This document shows positions 12,401 to 19,614 of a stretch of DNA of 64,000 bases, piece after piece (the stretch's first letter is position 1; each line of letters starts with the position of its first letter). This DNA comes from an uncultured Pseudoflavonifractor sp. Lineage in GTDB: Bacteria > Bacillota > Clostridia > Oscillospirales > Oscillospiraceae. The position numbers and the translations under genes were made by a program. The stretch is taken from NCBI GenBank assembly GCA_947425785.1, contig CANEAY010000002.1, forward strand, positions 1 through 64,000. Direction: 5' to 3'. The notes below the pieces were generated by a model, which saw only the letters and a list, made by a program, of their open reading frames with translations, did not search any database and was not told the DNA's origin.

Positions 12401-15400
12401 CGTATGTGGCGGGTCTGCCTGCCGACAATGGCGACTTTACGCCTACTGCGGTGCTGAAGCACTATGAGAACAACGCCTTTAAGCCCACCGCCTCCTACGG
12501 CGGTGTGAAGGACGGGGACACCGTCGTCATCGGCCCCTCTGCCGCGGCTAATGCTGCCGGCGGCTGGAACGAGACTGCGGCCAGCAGTCCCAAGTACACC
12601 ACTGACGGCGCTAAGGTTGGTTCCGAGATCGTTTGGCCCCAGGTGCTGGAGGGTGCTGCCGCTGATGCTGACAAGCTGGGCGGCTACACCGTCACCGGCC
12701 CGACCAACGCCAAGGGTGCGGCCGTCTATCGGCTGCGTCCCCAGGATTCCCAGGATCACCGGGGCATCATCATGGGCGGCGGCGGCGACATCATTCACGT
12801 GGACGTCTCCTTCGAGGAGGTTCCCGTGACCTATCACGATGTGCCCGGCGAGCCCATGGGCGTCACCGACGACCGTGAGACCCGGCCCGGCGAGGATACC
12901 GGCAGCACTGTGAACACAGCCCAGAACTATGTGGCCTCCTGGTACACCGCTGCCAACGCCAGTGCCTTTAACAACTTCGATCCCACCAACCCCGCCGGCA
13001 CGGCGGTGACCACTCCCGACTTCTTCCTGCCCAACCAGGCCTACACTGTCCTGGTGAAGGTCAAGCCCCAGCCCGGCAAGTTCTATAACCTGGGCGCCAA
13101 CCGGGACACCAACACCAAGTTCTACTTCCACTTCGGCACCAACAAGAGCGTGGAGGTGGTTCAGGACGCCACCGGCCTGACCCCCAGCGGCAAGATCACC
13201 GAGATCAAGACCGGCCTGAAGGAGCAGGGCGGCGTGTACTACATGTGGTACACCTTCGAGACGCCCAACGGCTGGGTCTTGCCCGTGCAGGATCCCGTCT
13301 GGCCCGAGGCTGCCTTCAATGACCAGCTCTATTATGCCAAGACAGGCACTGCCGATAAGCACTATCAGACCAATGCCGCCGGCAGCGACAACGCGCCTAC
13401 CCCCGGCGGCAAGGGCGGTGTGGACTTCACCTTCAAGACGGCCAGCGACATTGTGAACGTGATCAAGACCAACGGCGGCTTTACGGTGAAGACCGACGAC
13501 AACACCACCATTACTCTGTCCGACGCCAACTATGGTTCCTTCTGGCGCCTGGTCTCCGGCAACGACGCCGCCACCGCCCAGGATCAGTTCCTGGATAACC
13601 TGACTGGCTGGACTGCCAATGCCACCCCCGGCGGCAAGACCTTCCAGGATGCCCACACCGTTCTGGCGGATCGTACTCTGACCGCCGACGACAGCCTCAA
13701 GTTCGCCGATGCGAAGATCTACGTCCAGCTCAACAACCTGAGCAAGACGGTGGTGAACGATGCGCTCACCGACCTGAAGGTCCGCCAGCTGACGGCGGAG
13801 GATATCGCGCCCAGCTATGTGGCCCCGGCTACCGCTGTGAAGCTGAACTACAAGGAGTCCGACGCCGCCAACGGCAACTTTGATTCCTCTGCGATCTCCG
13901 GCGCCGTTGTGGACTTCAACAAGGACGCCATGAACGTGAGCTATACCGGTGCCGCGAAGGCCAATACCGTGGATAGCCCGGTGACCGGCACCAAGTATTA
14001 CTTCCAGTACCTCACGGAAAGCGGCTATCAGCCCATCAAGGACGGCGACGCCATGACCAGAGCGGGCCATGACAACCGCCTGCTCTACATCTGCTACACC
14101 GATGTGAACGGCCATGTGGTGCGCAAGCTCCTGGGCAAGCTGTCTGTGACCGATGCGGACGCTCCCGAGGTCTCCACTGCCGCCATCTACATCAAGAACA
14201 ACACCAACGCCATCACCGACACCCAGTACGGCGATGAGTTGGAGGCTGTGGTGGTTGGCAGTACCTATGCCTCCACCACCTGGAGGTACAAGTGGCAGCG
14301 CGATACCGGCTCCGGCTGGACTGACATTGCTGGCGCTACCGACAAGACCTATCGGGCTTCCAAGGAGGACGTGCTTGGCAAGGTTCGGGTGATCCTGACC
14401 CAGGACGGCACCATCACCACCAACACGGAAGCTGAAAGCGTGGACGTGGGCAAGAAGAAGATCACCGCGGACTGGACTTGGGTCCCCGGCGTCAAGAACT
14501 GGGACAACAGTGATGCCGCCCCTGTCACCACTACCACCGCTGGTGACAACTTCACCTACGTGCTGCGCAGCACCACCAGCACCGAGCCCGCTCTGACTCA
14601 CGGCAACAGCGAGACGGTGAACGACGTGTATCCCCTCAATCCTGTCTCCGCTGCCACGTTCGATAACGCCAATCCGGGCAAGAACAAGCCCATCACCATC
14701 ACCACCGGCGGCGACATTCCCACCACCGGCGGCACCGCCAACGGTGCGGCCAACACCGCCGATTGGAACCAGTGGTATACGCTGGAGCACAGCAAGGCCC
14801 TGGGCGAGATCTACAAGCTGGAGATCCGTCAGGTCAACGTGAACCTGACCCAGCCCGCCAAGGACGGAGACATTCCCACTACCGAGGCCGCTACTGCCGA
14901 CATCACCAGTACCTTCGGTACCGACGGCAGCGTGCTGGACAACGTGACGGTGGAGAATGTCAGTTGGACTGATGGCGCTGGCAATGCGGTCACCGGCAAG
15001 TTCGCGGCCGGCGGCAGCTACAAGGTGACCTTCGACCTGAAGGTGCCCCAGGAGAACGGCGCCAACAAGCACAACTACGAGGATCCCGCCAACAATATGG
15101 GCGTGCGCTTCAACGTAAACGGCATCAACGTGCTGGGCGGTCAGAGCAGCAATGCCGGCACCAGCGCCATCAAGTCGGTCGCCACTGCTGTCACCAACGG
15201 CAGCGACAAGGAGACCAGCTATACCGTAACGGTGGAGTTTGAGGACGTGCCTCTGGGCGAGCAGCAGCTGCCTGTCATCGTGGTGGATGCCTCCAACAGT
15301 TCCACCAAGGCGGGCGACAAGCTCACCGGCCCCGTCATCTCCAATCCCAACGACAAGCCCTACGAGCTGGTGACCAGTAAGGACAACAAGTGGCAATACT

Positions 15401-18400
15401 ACGACAAGGACAACAGCAGGTGGGAGGATATCAATGACCTGAACACCTACACGGTGAAAGAAGGTACCGAGTACCGGGTCATTACCCACGTTCAGCTGAA
15501 GGACAGCGAGAAGGGTAAGTATTTCATTGACACCAAGACCGGCTTCTACCTCTCCGGCAGTGAGCGGAAGGAAACCGAGAATGTGGGCGGCAACTCCGGC
15601 ACGGAGAAGCAGCTGTCCCGTCCCAATGGAGAGACCCCGGATGCGGCGGGTATCTATTCCGATGATACCGTCTACAAGATGGTCTACTACTTTAAGACGG
15701 ACGATCCCATTCCTGTGGAGAACGCCAAGGTCAACGCCGTTACCGCCTTCTTTAAGAAGACTCCTGCGGCGAATGATCCCATTCCCGCCAAGCCCCAGCA
15801 TGTGGTGGACAGCGTGAAGGAGACCCAGCCCGGCGAGACCGGAGCGGCTGACTTTACCGCTACCTGGTACAAGAATACTGACAATACCAATCCCTGGGCG
15901 CCCACCACTCCCACCGCCAACGGCTGGGCGGCTGCCACCGGCAACTTCGAGCCCGGCAAGTTCTACACTGTGGCCGTAAAGGTCAAGCCCAAGGACGGCT
16001 ACAGCTATACTGCTGCTACCAAGTATTACTTCCACTTTGGTGAGCAGGACAGCATCGAAGTCACCAATACCGGCGTGTATGAGAACGGCGGCGTGTACAC
16101 CATGTACTACACCTTCCAGGTGCCCGCCGGTGAGATCGACGCCATTACCGCTGTGGACGGCACCTTCGATGATCCCCACTATGCCGCCACTGTTGGCCAC
16201 AAGGTGGGAACGGCTGGTACTGGTGAAGTGGCCAATCCCGACTTCACTTTGAACTACACCATCAACAGCATCACCGTCCACTACGAGGGCGATGCTGCCA
16301 ACACCACCATCACCGACCCGGCGGAGATCGCGGCCCTGGGCATCAAGGCTCACGTCAACAACGTGGATCTGGATGACGGTTACATCTTCACCCAGGCCAC
16401 CAACGACGGCAGCACTAAGACTACCACCGGCCGTTTCGATGGCAAACAGGTCTTTGTCTCCATCGGCAACGTGGTTTCTACCGGCGCTGTGACCCTGAAG
16501 GACGCCAATGATCCTACCAAGGATACCCTGGTGGTCAAGGAGCTGGAGGTCGACAACATCGTGCCTGTCTATAAGGCCGGTGAGACCGCGGTAAAGCTTG
16601 ACTATGCCAACGGTGACGCCTTCGATCCCTCCAACATCACCGACGCCAAGGTGGACTTCCTCACCGGCGTGACCGGTCTGGAGAATAAGGATGTGGTCAT
16701 CGCCGACGAGATGACCTCCGCCAGCGGCACCGATCAGAACAAGTATTACTACGAGCTGGACAACGGTACCCGCATCAAGACCGGCGACACCATGTCCTAT
16801 GGCACCATGAATGGCCGTATCCTCTTCATCTGCTATACTGATGTCAACGGCCATAAGGTTCGGGCTCCGCTGGGTACTCTGAAGGTGCCCGCTCCCGAGG
16901 ATCCCACCATCATCAAGGTGGCCGCCAACGTGAAGCAGCCCATTGCCGGCCAGGCTATTGATACCAACGCCTCCGTGCTGTTGGCTGTCAGTGCCGACAA
17001 CCGGGATGTCACCGACAAGGTGACCACTGATACGGTCAAGTGGATCAATGTCTCCACCGGGACTCCCGCCCCCATGTCTGCCGGCGACAAGTTCCAGACC
17101 GGCGGCTCCTATCAGGCGGAGTTCAACGTCAAGGTCAAGGGCGCTCCCAATAAGTTCATTGCAGACGCAGTGACTCCCGACTATCTGGATCTGCTCATCA
17201 ACGGCGTGACCCACACCGGCGGCGCTTGGCTGGAGGGCCTCACCGATAACGAGACCGTGGGAGCTGACGGTTCCATCAACCAGATCAAGGTGGAAGTGGA
17301 GCCCACCTCCACCGGCTCTGAGGAGACCAGCTACAGGGTCACCGTCACCTTCAACAACATCAGCGACAAGACCAACATCCTGAGTGTCCTGGGCCTGGTG
17401 ACGCAGCCCAAGGCTGGCGATACCATCGCCCCGGCGAACATCAAGGTCAACAGCAGTGAGCCCTACGAGATCGTGCCCAATACCAACAAGTGGTACGAGG
17501 ATGACGGTATTACCGAGATCACCGATGCCGCTGCCAAGTTTAAGCCCGGCCAGAACTACTATGCCGAGCTGACCGTGAAGATCAAGGATACCGAGAAGCC
17601 CTACTACAAGTTCCTGGAGAACACCTCCGGCACCATCAACGGTGATACGGCCACCGTGGTGACCAAGAATCCCACCACCGGTGAGCCTGACACCATCACC
17701 CTGAAGCTGAAGTTCACGGTGCCCGAGGAGCCCATTAACGTTGTCGTGAAGTCTACCATGCCCACCAAGGGCGTTACCGCAGGGGCTATGAATGCCACCA
17801 TTGGCGATTACTATAACGGCAGTGGACATTATACTGTGGATGGAAACTACTACTGGGCTGATGCCAGCGGCAACAAGATGGATCCTGGCGATGAGTTTGA
17901 GGCCGGTAAGGAGTACAGGCTGGTCTTTGAGAAGATCACGCCGGAGACCGGTTATAAACTGGGCACTGCCAAGGGCAGCTATACCTGGTTCGAAGGTGCG
18001 AAGACTGCCGCTGTGGATGCTGTACCCAACGGCAATGGTTATACAGTGTACTTCACCCATAGGCTCCAGCCCGACGGCGTTCAGCCCTTGGAGCCCATGG
18101 TCAATGTGGATCAGCCTGTGAAGGGCCAGACCCCCGATCAGGCAGCGGAAAGCCTCAACAAGAGTGTCAATGTCATTGGTGATGTTACATGGACAGGTAC
18201 TCTGGAGGGAGGCAAGTTCAAGGCTGGCGAGACCTACACCGCAGAGGTGGAGATCGATCCCGCCCGTCCCGATGGCTTCGGAAACTACAGCGTCGGCGAT
18301 ACCATCAAGTTCAATGGCGACGATGTGACGGTCTATGAGAAGGACGGAAAGCTCTACGTCAAGCACAGCTGGACGCTCCCCAGCGATCCGCCTCCCCAGA

Positions 18401-19497
18401 TCATTTCTGGCGGCGGTGGCGGCGGCGGTACCACCGAGCTGCCCCAGGTGTTCTACAAGCTGGGCGAGGTGGGCGTCACCAACGACCTGACCGCCGAGAA
18501 GGTCAAGATGAACGGCAAGCCCTCCAAGGTGCCCAAGGTCGAGGGCCTGACCATCGAGGACGAGGGCACCAAGAAGACCTATACCTTCGTGGGCTGGTCT
18601 GAGACCGACCCGGCCAAGACCACCGGCACCCCCGTCCTGGTGGATCCCACCACCTTCAAGATCACCAAGGATAAGACCTTCTACGCGGTGTATGAGATCC
18701 AGGGCCACACGGCCATCGATCACACCCACTACGTCATTGGCTTCCCCGATGGTACCTTCGGCCCCAGCGCGGATATCACCCGTGCCGAGGTGGCCACCAT
18801 CATCGCCCGTGCCTGTCTGGACGGCTTCATTGAAGGCGCCAACTATGGCAACCCCGGCGGCTACTCCGACGTGGAGCGTCACTGGGCCTACAGCGCTATT
18901 TCCTATTGTACCGTGAACAGCGTCTTCACCGGCTATACCGACGGTACCTTCCGTCCCAACCAGCCCATCACCCGTCAGGAGCTGGCCACTGTGGTGGCCC
19001 GTCTCCACGGCCTCATCGCCAACCAGGGCGTGCCCTTCACGGACGCCGGCGATATCTCCAAGTGGGCTGTGGACGGTGTGTACACCGCCTACGCCAAGGG
19101 CTGGATCCACGGCTACAAGGACGGCAGCTTCAAGCCGCTCCAGAACATCACCCGTGCCGAGACCGTGAAGGTCTTCAACGGCTACCTGAGCCGCGGCGTG
19201 GATGTGAAGGGCCTGGAGGAGATGAAGGAGTACGTCCACTCCGGCGTGGCCAGCAACAACCGCGAGAACGGCTTCGATGAGTATATGACTTGGCCCGACG
19301 TACCCAAGAACCACTGGGCCTACTACGAGATCATCGAGGCGGCCAACGACCACACCTTCTACTGGCTGGACGAGACCAACCCCGTGCCGCCCGAGCATTG
19401 GAGCAGTGTCTGGATCGACGAGATCTGGCGTTATCACGACAGCTCCAGCGACGGCGCCCGTCCCAGCAACCCGGAGACCTCTACCCCTGGCTATTGA
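451..19497 (+). CDS. Giant secreted S-layer-anchored protein, InlB-type and Ig-like repeats, 6348 aa
   Basis: This is a surface protein that should be exported by Sec and held to the wall polymer by SLH domains; adhesion or lattice function is inferred. Residues 1-32 are a signal peptide (KKLFKRW, hydrophobic core, GASA). About 491-727 hold three InlB B-type (Flg_new) repeats with GYTFDGW/AKWK motifs; more lie near 1705-1785, 2370-2450 and 3020-3110. Putative-Ig (He_PIG-like) segments with GLPGGL follow several of them. Two long modules repeat with a 668-residue period (about 1785-2450 and 2450-3110). A second module family, marked by YYAKT/HYAAT, recurs near residues 3609, 4294 and 5243. A Gly8-containing linker near 5990 precedes three SLH domains at about 6093-6250 (FPDGTFGP, YTDGTFRP, YKDGSFKP). 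GGAGG at 437-441 is the ribosome site for ATG 451. Residues about 200-490 have different codon use. Confidence 0.95.
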   Translation: MKKLFKRWLSWVLVLALSLSLMPTTLLPGASAIANMAISNFTLDAETGDWSFDISGQGTTGTMAVTLLLDARSDAALASSLPSYRATHDDISGATNGLAQKSIATEAGLPDGAYQVISKPTQSPGQVSGTSNMTAEKIKDALVASGGVFYDANGVIDLSTVTSFTVSLLVYAMSDADMTVRYLEVPITVKQPSTLKLEHALTIKTDSSGVVAVSACDPDPGMDTVAGVGGYHAKLINTGDDDIKITKLISGTTAGAWKFYVDGYSSNLAAAMGTTVSIILSAHEEKEIYLVYNTTAASIPATTVAAAGSFTVEYQLNGAGETLSLPVPWSFKRTNGISTTPVVIRTTTADIAAGTVATTAAGDAKGENKHATVTIPASIVTAGTNKYPYLTANGGSLGTFMGADGSKFNPVPYSDTTIPAAPVGTSGAQITGTGDITFTVKITAKQGNVAVGTYTANLNMVFQKSNPTGAGSVYTIPIPITLIVEEATGPRPYSVLFNSNGVTASNMPSNTSVTPSTVGGSVSMNDPGSPSAAGHTFLGWSTSPTGSVVTWPQSINSSRTYYAIWKADTYTVSYDANGHGTAPASHTNLEAGTNFTVGNGATMSEAGWTFVAWEYPVGTAQSGTTNINTLTNNSPKDITLTAKWKQNQYTVKYTDSSGIYGTTPPRADATVTYSQSIDVSGLTQAGYTFDGWYYNGTKVSNGATISSLNSSLADGGSITLDAKWKADGISLSDQTINGKEGVALTAQTFTVDGGAVTGVTYTYQVKDASGNWVNSYTVNGITVTGGASGLTVNGTPTAGSGDPSNPKEDQFEVRVTTSTGQTATATYTVKTPAPPQIIDAGITSNNAGGNLPGATLTINTITLSYSGDVASPAPGSSLGGTNFEVAEWHLGGSAGDSTNGPTRDYGALTAGTNGVTCVIPNDATPTDYIWIKLVGKAPNVSTKPYWVKQSIARAEKKVYQAIVYVDNAGNKITAPSDGASSVTVNATSGVALGSNETANLTASVNTGKTDRFIFKGWSATANGANPVTSTTSAATAMHLTVAAYSTAAGTAVFTMPSVVLSSDTTIYAVFEVRPQADLDLGIIVVNAAGTGTVTPDAGAITVSPDATDLFGGDTYSLSTSTTNAAKYTFLGWSTKSQVSDLMTSGSVNTTNVVKTGSSAFGLLTNLASPTAAGGTATFTMPDPAADKNLYAIYQAAPMSNLVLGVCIKDLGNSGTVSNTKPAEISLGGGVNNMLNDATTSVYTSTSDTSTYKFKGWATNAAGTGTLITTTAGAGLSNLNYSEVGGGGTYTMSGANGSDKTLYAVYEKVATYTLTVTKDTGIASVVVTVNGVAKNPTSGNQYTGIKATDTVVVTSTAAANYTCDGFTPASTETGITVVNTTATSHIFQLSADKTVHAKAKGAPSLKLTTTTSGQSAQVGKLNSDVAYAGHLDNVGNAVSGSVSYSLHPNADGTGSQTDFTLTLPTAAGTIAAGGSTNIQVKVANNNLTVGPHTVYLKITETGGSGYSTIVPITFTVTAEDAPTTFNGTVTVKVDGTEISGAVVKLSGVTGTQNTNASGVAAFNNLSISNSYDVEKVTISGTDYAVSNVAVNNSTPNAVVEFVTITAKLDPAAPSPAALTASGSKVTIGVDTATVAVTSANLATNTVSKIVQKNAMVNLNATLTSVTGYVFDKWTDTDGDVSISASHNLQASAAKTYVAHLKEAEQVSLIYNGNNANVDDLAAGTVIPVPPAQTAAPGPNFPVSTMKPILGGYVFKGWSETATGSVITLPKTYDLSANKTLYAIWEKAAITIDDQTVTPGVYGSGYNYTVTASRNDNVSGLKYTITGLPGGLDYDQATGRIYGIPYEVVTNKTISVTVEPANGTSNRTDAAFKATKNLSITIDKAQPTVTGIAPVGSVVSGADLNTVGWQVTVSGPRFKATSAVTGASTAADWETFTDTIIYPVGKLGPTDKTSGIGQAVLSATNSKFAASPATSTSVTADFTPLGNGTDATATTDFDTSHTSNNALNNKQSTVWKTATASKPVSHNGNAPKLEVSDDGTNFNANLSWLYATQNGKNPAHEGYTISSSGTDGYVVINTGTTADTVAPKEFTIKNSGSDTTGNLTWNWVSNGAIVDGSSYTFTPVAALPTTAIAAGSTATIQLKPPANAPAGTYTGTLTVSGGGSTATINVTFVVAAPKTFTATIKVDHQAMSQAALLENRKFTGGTGLKLVPTTGTTGTVTLADATHWLTGATEGQASGVYTVAGLEAGKTYKLVATGLVGGDYDTGMTVTSTSTDANVVYYEIATDKNPNDLTLAAQTGAGWYVKDQYATLTTPATGTKSGATYDFQNWEEGTGSSKKTYSGATTTFKVEKGNATYTAMYTERAAGTSTVTYMSNTQANGDPTMTVVTVVNGQTHTVLPGPSRDGYIFTGWNSDKGGAASGTAYAVGAVISAATVQTDPVLYAQWVPAAIQTNWGPATDTAVYGSAYRYTVPMPTTTDGKGVTLSISGLPGGLAFDAASGIISGIPYEVGTKTVTVTATHNYWDGSDSDHSHPTTGGALTKDYVLTLTVDQAQPVVTSITPVGSVISGANLNSVGWTVTVQGPRFKRATALAAGVASTTDDWETYTDTITYNAGYTGAADKAGGIGQAAMSSTSNKFAAGTTTSVTADFTPLGNGTDATASTDFDTAHTSNNALNNKQSTVWKIATATLSIPHSGNAPILEVSDDGTNFNANLSWLYAVNNAAKDPAHEGYGAGSGTDGYVVLGTPDTVAPKKITLKNNGTAETGALTYTWVSNGATVGGTAYTFTDNIDAAAKATIGAGATREIIITPPAGAPAGTYTGTLKITGAKGGITLVNVTFVVVDPEGYTVKINTDHYELDNSHALKNLTQGDVVLTELDENGDPTSTTITITTASTTGGVYTGTAVFGKKYAVTVNGYRVPNLTITTQNPEATVDLAQVTIADDPAAGVTAASTLSKGYVVKGESVTVTTGTANTADKYGFKELQDVTGGSAVTKTTTAGAYTQVITDPTAFKAVWVQADAEYTLKFDGNGSTDVANFPGPDDMTVTATNNTVTLPGQFKLKKDGFVFKGWGTTTTTKVGDAGFYYAGASYTVTGDTTLYAVWEPAASGLFLQNKTITAYYGEPLDGQNQSMELSGTPVGTPSYTIVSTLDGDGKPYPLNNAYWNAVLGVGSSDAKITGTPKLSGVDASTAATGQTYQSGPFDIQVKATDGGTNQDTNTATLTIIVEKAKTKVDPTDGPELAAGVTLKPGDTFDPATQLDPGKVDAIKHNGTDKLQPNVPGTWSLADGETGEIGAGPKQNIRLKFTPFDEGFEPVETTIEVDVAAKKIKETVLNVSFPANSPNNEPDYVSTVESATEKESSIATATKNDVSIVKDKDSHDVSWTSGVNAGGKFEATDDKVLYMVIRPNTTDNWVFVTAAAGDGPVKVILKDKQTGATVEATVISCTETEATITYKWAKEDVKATAIKDQVVKPVDKANPNFTAVPIGDPAGSHTASNVTWVKDTLSNVTSANYAGKTPMGATDTYTGGEKYVAIITATAASGYYFDDASLAALDGSNAYAQIRGDLENFTNAKVLKKTVVDGKVTEVVIAAEFEAVESTVVGLNSATGPLVYYAKTNTHTATNQTGHNAAYDFTLDKSQFTVNSVNSLGAVAATTDFALFVDNGTTPGEYDSGDTILVDTSAGKDKYTFENVYGATADLTKGTGLDGKQLWAVRLDATGKPSAGAQNATRVGTLTVKELQANRITQVGGTVTLTYTSANKNFAVPTAPTADVDFNLGMPMENTVAGMTYAVYSAASAGSKTYFYEMADAGQPTFVAHDAASGAVAATALLTELTVGAEVTSGKTLYMTYIDQNNNVVRTPVGVFRISSSLEADYTDENGYDPEYGDKLTAQPIGGTPKPDGTYDYVWEKWNPTGGDGSGAWEPIPGATGKDYIPGKDDVGEKIHVTITDGEGNSDTTDDILVQPRSLNFIVEPQNKNEDKNDNSTHTYVAGLPADNGDFTPTAVLKHYENNAFKPTASYGGVKDGDTVVIGPSAAANAAGGWNETAASSPKYTTDGAKVGSEIVWPQVLEGAAADADKLGGYTVTGPTNAKGAAVYRLRPQDSQDHRGIIMGGGGDIIHVDVSFEEVPVTYHDVPGEPMGVTDDRETRPGEDTGSTVNTAQNYVASWYTAANASAFNNFDPTNPAGTAVTTPDFFLPNQAYTVLVKVKPQPGKFYNLGANRDTNTKFYFHFGTNKSVEVVQDATGLTPSGKITEIKTGLKEQGGVYYMWYTFETPNGWVLPVQDPVWPEAAFNDQLYYAKTGTADKHYQTNAAGSDNAPTPGGKGGVDFTFKTASDIVNVIKTNGGFTVKTDDNTTITLSDANYGSFWRLVSGNDAATAQDQFLDNLTGWTANATPGGKTFQDAHTVLADRTLTADDSLKFADAKIYVQLNNLSKTVVNDALTDLKVRQLTAEDIAPSYVAPATAVKLNYKESDAANGNFDSSAISGAVVDFNKDAMNVSYTGAAKANTVDSPVTGTKYYFQYLTESGYQPIKDGDAMTRAGHDNRLLYICYTDVNGHVVRKLLGKLSVTDADAPEVSTAAIYIKNNTNAITDTQYGDELEAVVVGSTYASTTWRYKWQRDTGSGWTDIAGATDKTYRASKEDVLGKVRVILTQDGTITTNTEAESVDVGKKKITADWTWVPGVKNWDNSDAAPVTTTTAGDNFTYVLRSTTSTEPALTHGNSETVNDVYPLNPVSAATFDNANPGKNKPITITTGGDIPTTGGTANGAANTADWNQWYTLEHSKALGEIYKLEIRQVNVNLTQPAKDGDIPTTEAATADITSTFGTDGSVLDNVTVENVSWTDGAGNAVTGKFAAGGSYKVTFDLKVPQENGANKHNYEDPANNMGVRFNVNGINVLGGQSSNAGTSAIKSVATAVTNGSDKETSYTVTVEFEDVPLGEQQLPVIVVDASNSSTKAGDKLTGPVISNPNDKPYELVTSKDNKWQYYDKDNSRWEDINDLNTYTVKEGTEYRVITHVQLKDSEKGKYFIDTKTGFYLSGSERKETENVGGNSGTEKQLSRPNGETPDAAGIYSDDTVYKMVYYFKTDDPIPVENAKVNAVTAFFKKTPAANDPIPAKPQHVVDSVKETQPGETGAADFTATWYKNTDNTNPWAPTTPTANGWAAATGNFEPGKFYTVAVKVKPKDGYSYTAATKYYFHFGEQDSIEVTNTGVYENGGVYTMYYTFQVPAGEIDAITAVDGTFDDPHYAATVGHKVGTAGTGEVANPDFTLNYTINSITVHYEGDAANTTITDPAEIAALGIKAHVNNVDLDDGYIFTQATNDGSTKTTTGRFDGKQVFVSIGNVVSTGAVTLKDANDPTKDTLVVKELEVDNIVPVYKAGETAVKLDYANGDAFDPSNITDAKVDFLTGVTGLENKDVVIADEMTSASGTDQNKYYYELDNGTRIKTGDTMSYGTMNGRILFICYTDVNGHKVRAPLGTLKVPAPEDPTIIKVAANVKQPIAGQAIDTNASVLLAVSADNRDVTDKVTTDTVKWINVSTGTPAPMSAGDKFQTGGSYQAEFNVKVKGAPNKFIADAVTPDYLDLLINGVTHTGGAWLEGLTDNETVGADGSINQIKVEVEPTSTGSEETSYRVTVTFNNISDKTNILSVLGLVTQPKAGDTIAPANIKVNSSEPYEIVPNTNKWYEDDGITEITDAAAKFKPGQNYYAELTVKIKDTEKPYYKFLENTSGTINGDTATVVTKNPTTGEPDTITLKLKFTVPEEPINVVVKSTMPTKGVTAGAMNATIGDYYNGSGHYTVDGNYYWADASGNKMDPGDEFEAGKEYRLVFEKITPETGYKLGTAKGSYTWFEGAKTAAVDAVPNGNGYTVYFTHRLQPDGVQPLEPMVNVDQPVKGQTPDQAAESLNKSVNVIGDVTWTGTLEGGKFKAGETYTAEVEIDPARPDGFGNYSVGDTIKFNGDDVTVYEKDGKLYVKHSWTLPSDPPPQIISGGGGGGGTTELPQVFYKLGEVGVTNDLTAEKVKMNGKPSKVPKVEGLTIEDEGTKKTYTFVGWSETDPAKTTGTPVLVDPTTFKITKDKTFYAVYEIQGHTAIDHTHYVIGFPDGTFGPSADITRAEVATIIARACLDGFIEGANYGNPGGYSDVERHWAYSAISYCTVNSVFTGYTDGTFRPNQPITRQELATVVARLHGLIANQGVPFTDAGDISKWAVDGVYTAYAKGWIHGYKDGSFKPLQNITRAETVKVFNGYLSRGVDVKGLEEMKEYVHSGVASNNRENGFDEYMTWPDVPKNHWAYYEIIEAANDHTFYWLDETNPVPPEHWSSVWIDEIWRYHDSSSDGARPSNPETSTPGY
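5563..9510 (+). repeat. Two tandem ~2.0-kb coding modules within the giant gene
   Basis: Long stretches recur 2004 bp (668 codons) apart. The block beginning with AGTGTGACGGCAGA at 6373 recurs at 8377 and stays nearly identical for well over 100 bp (TPLGNGTDAT, HTSNNALNNKQSTVWK, then VSDDGTNFNANLSWLYA). Each module runs from an InlB-type repeat through a He_PIG-like segment to a conserved beta-rich block. A third, shorter copy of the InlB plus Ig part starts near 9508. Confidence 0.85.
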
Positions 19498-19522
19498 GCG
19501 ATACCGGGAAATAAGTAGAGAC

Positions 19523-19556
19523 AAAGAGCCCCTCAGCATCTGCTGAGGGGCTCTTT
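19523..19556 (+). terminator. Intrinsic terminator after the giant gene
   Basis: Arms AAAGAGCCCCTCAGCA (19523-19538) and TGCTGAGGGGCTCTTT (19541-19556) pair perfectly around a 2-base loop, 26 bp after the stop codon. Confidence 0.9.
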
Positions 19557-19557
19557 C

Positions 19558-19586
19558 TTGCCTTTTTCAGTGGAAGCGGGTATAAT
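19558..19586 (+). promoter_or_regulatory. Sigma-A promoter of the sensor kinase
   Basis: TTGCCT (19558-19563), a 17-bp spacer and TATAAT (19581-19586). It begins right after the giant gene's terminator, so the kinase is transcribed separately. The start point near 19593 supports GTG 19615 as start codon. Confidence 0.75.
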
Positions 19587-19614
19587 AATGACCCGTAAGA
19601 AGGAGGCGACTGCC

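Noticed and set aside
1690..19539. A 5949-codon open frame on the minus strand opposite the giant gene
   Set aside because: Its codons align exactly with those of the sense gene, so it is open only because TTA, CTA and TCA are avoided. The predicted product is low-complexity Gly/His/Val-rich and it starts inside the terminator.
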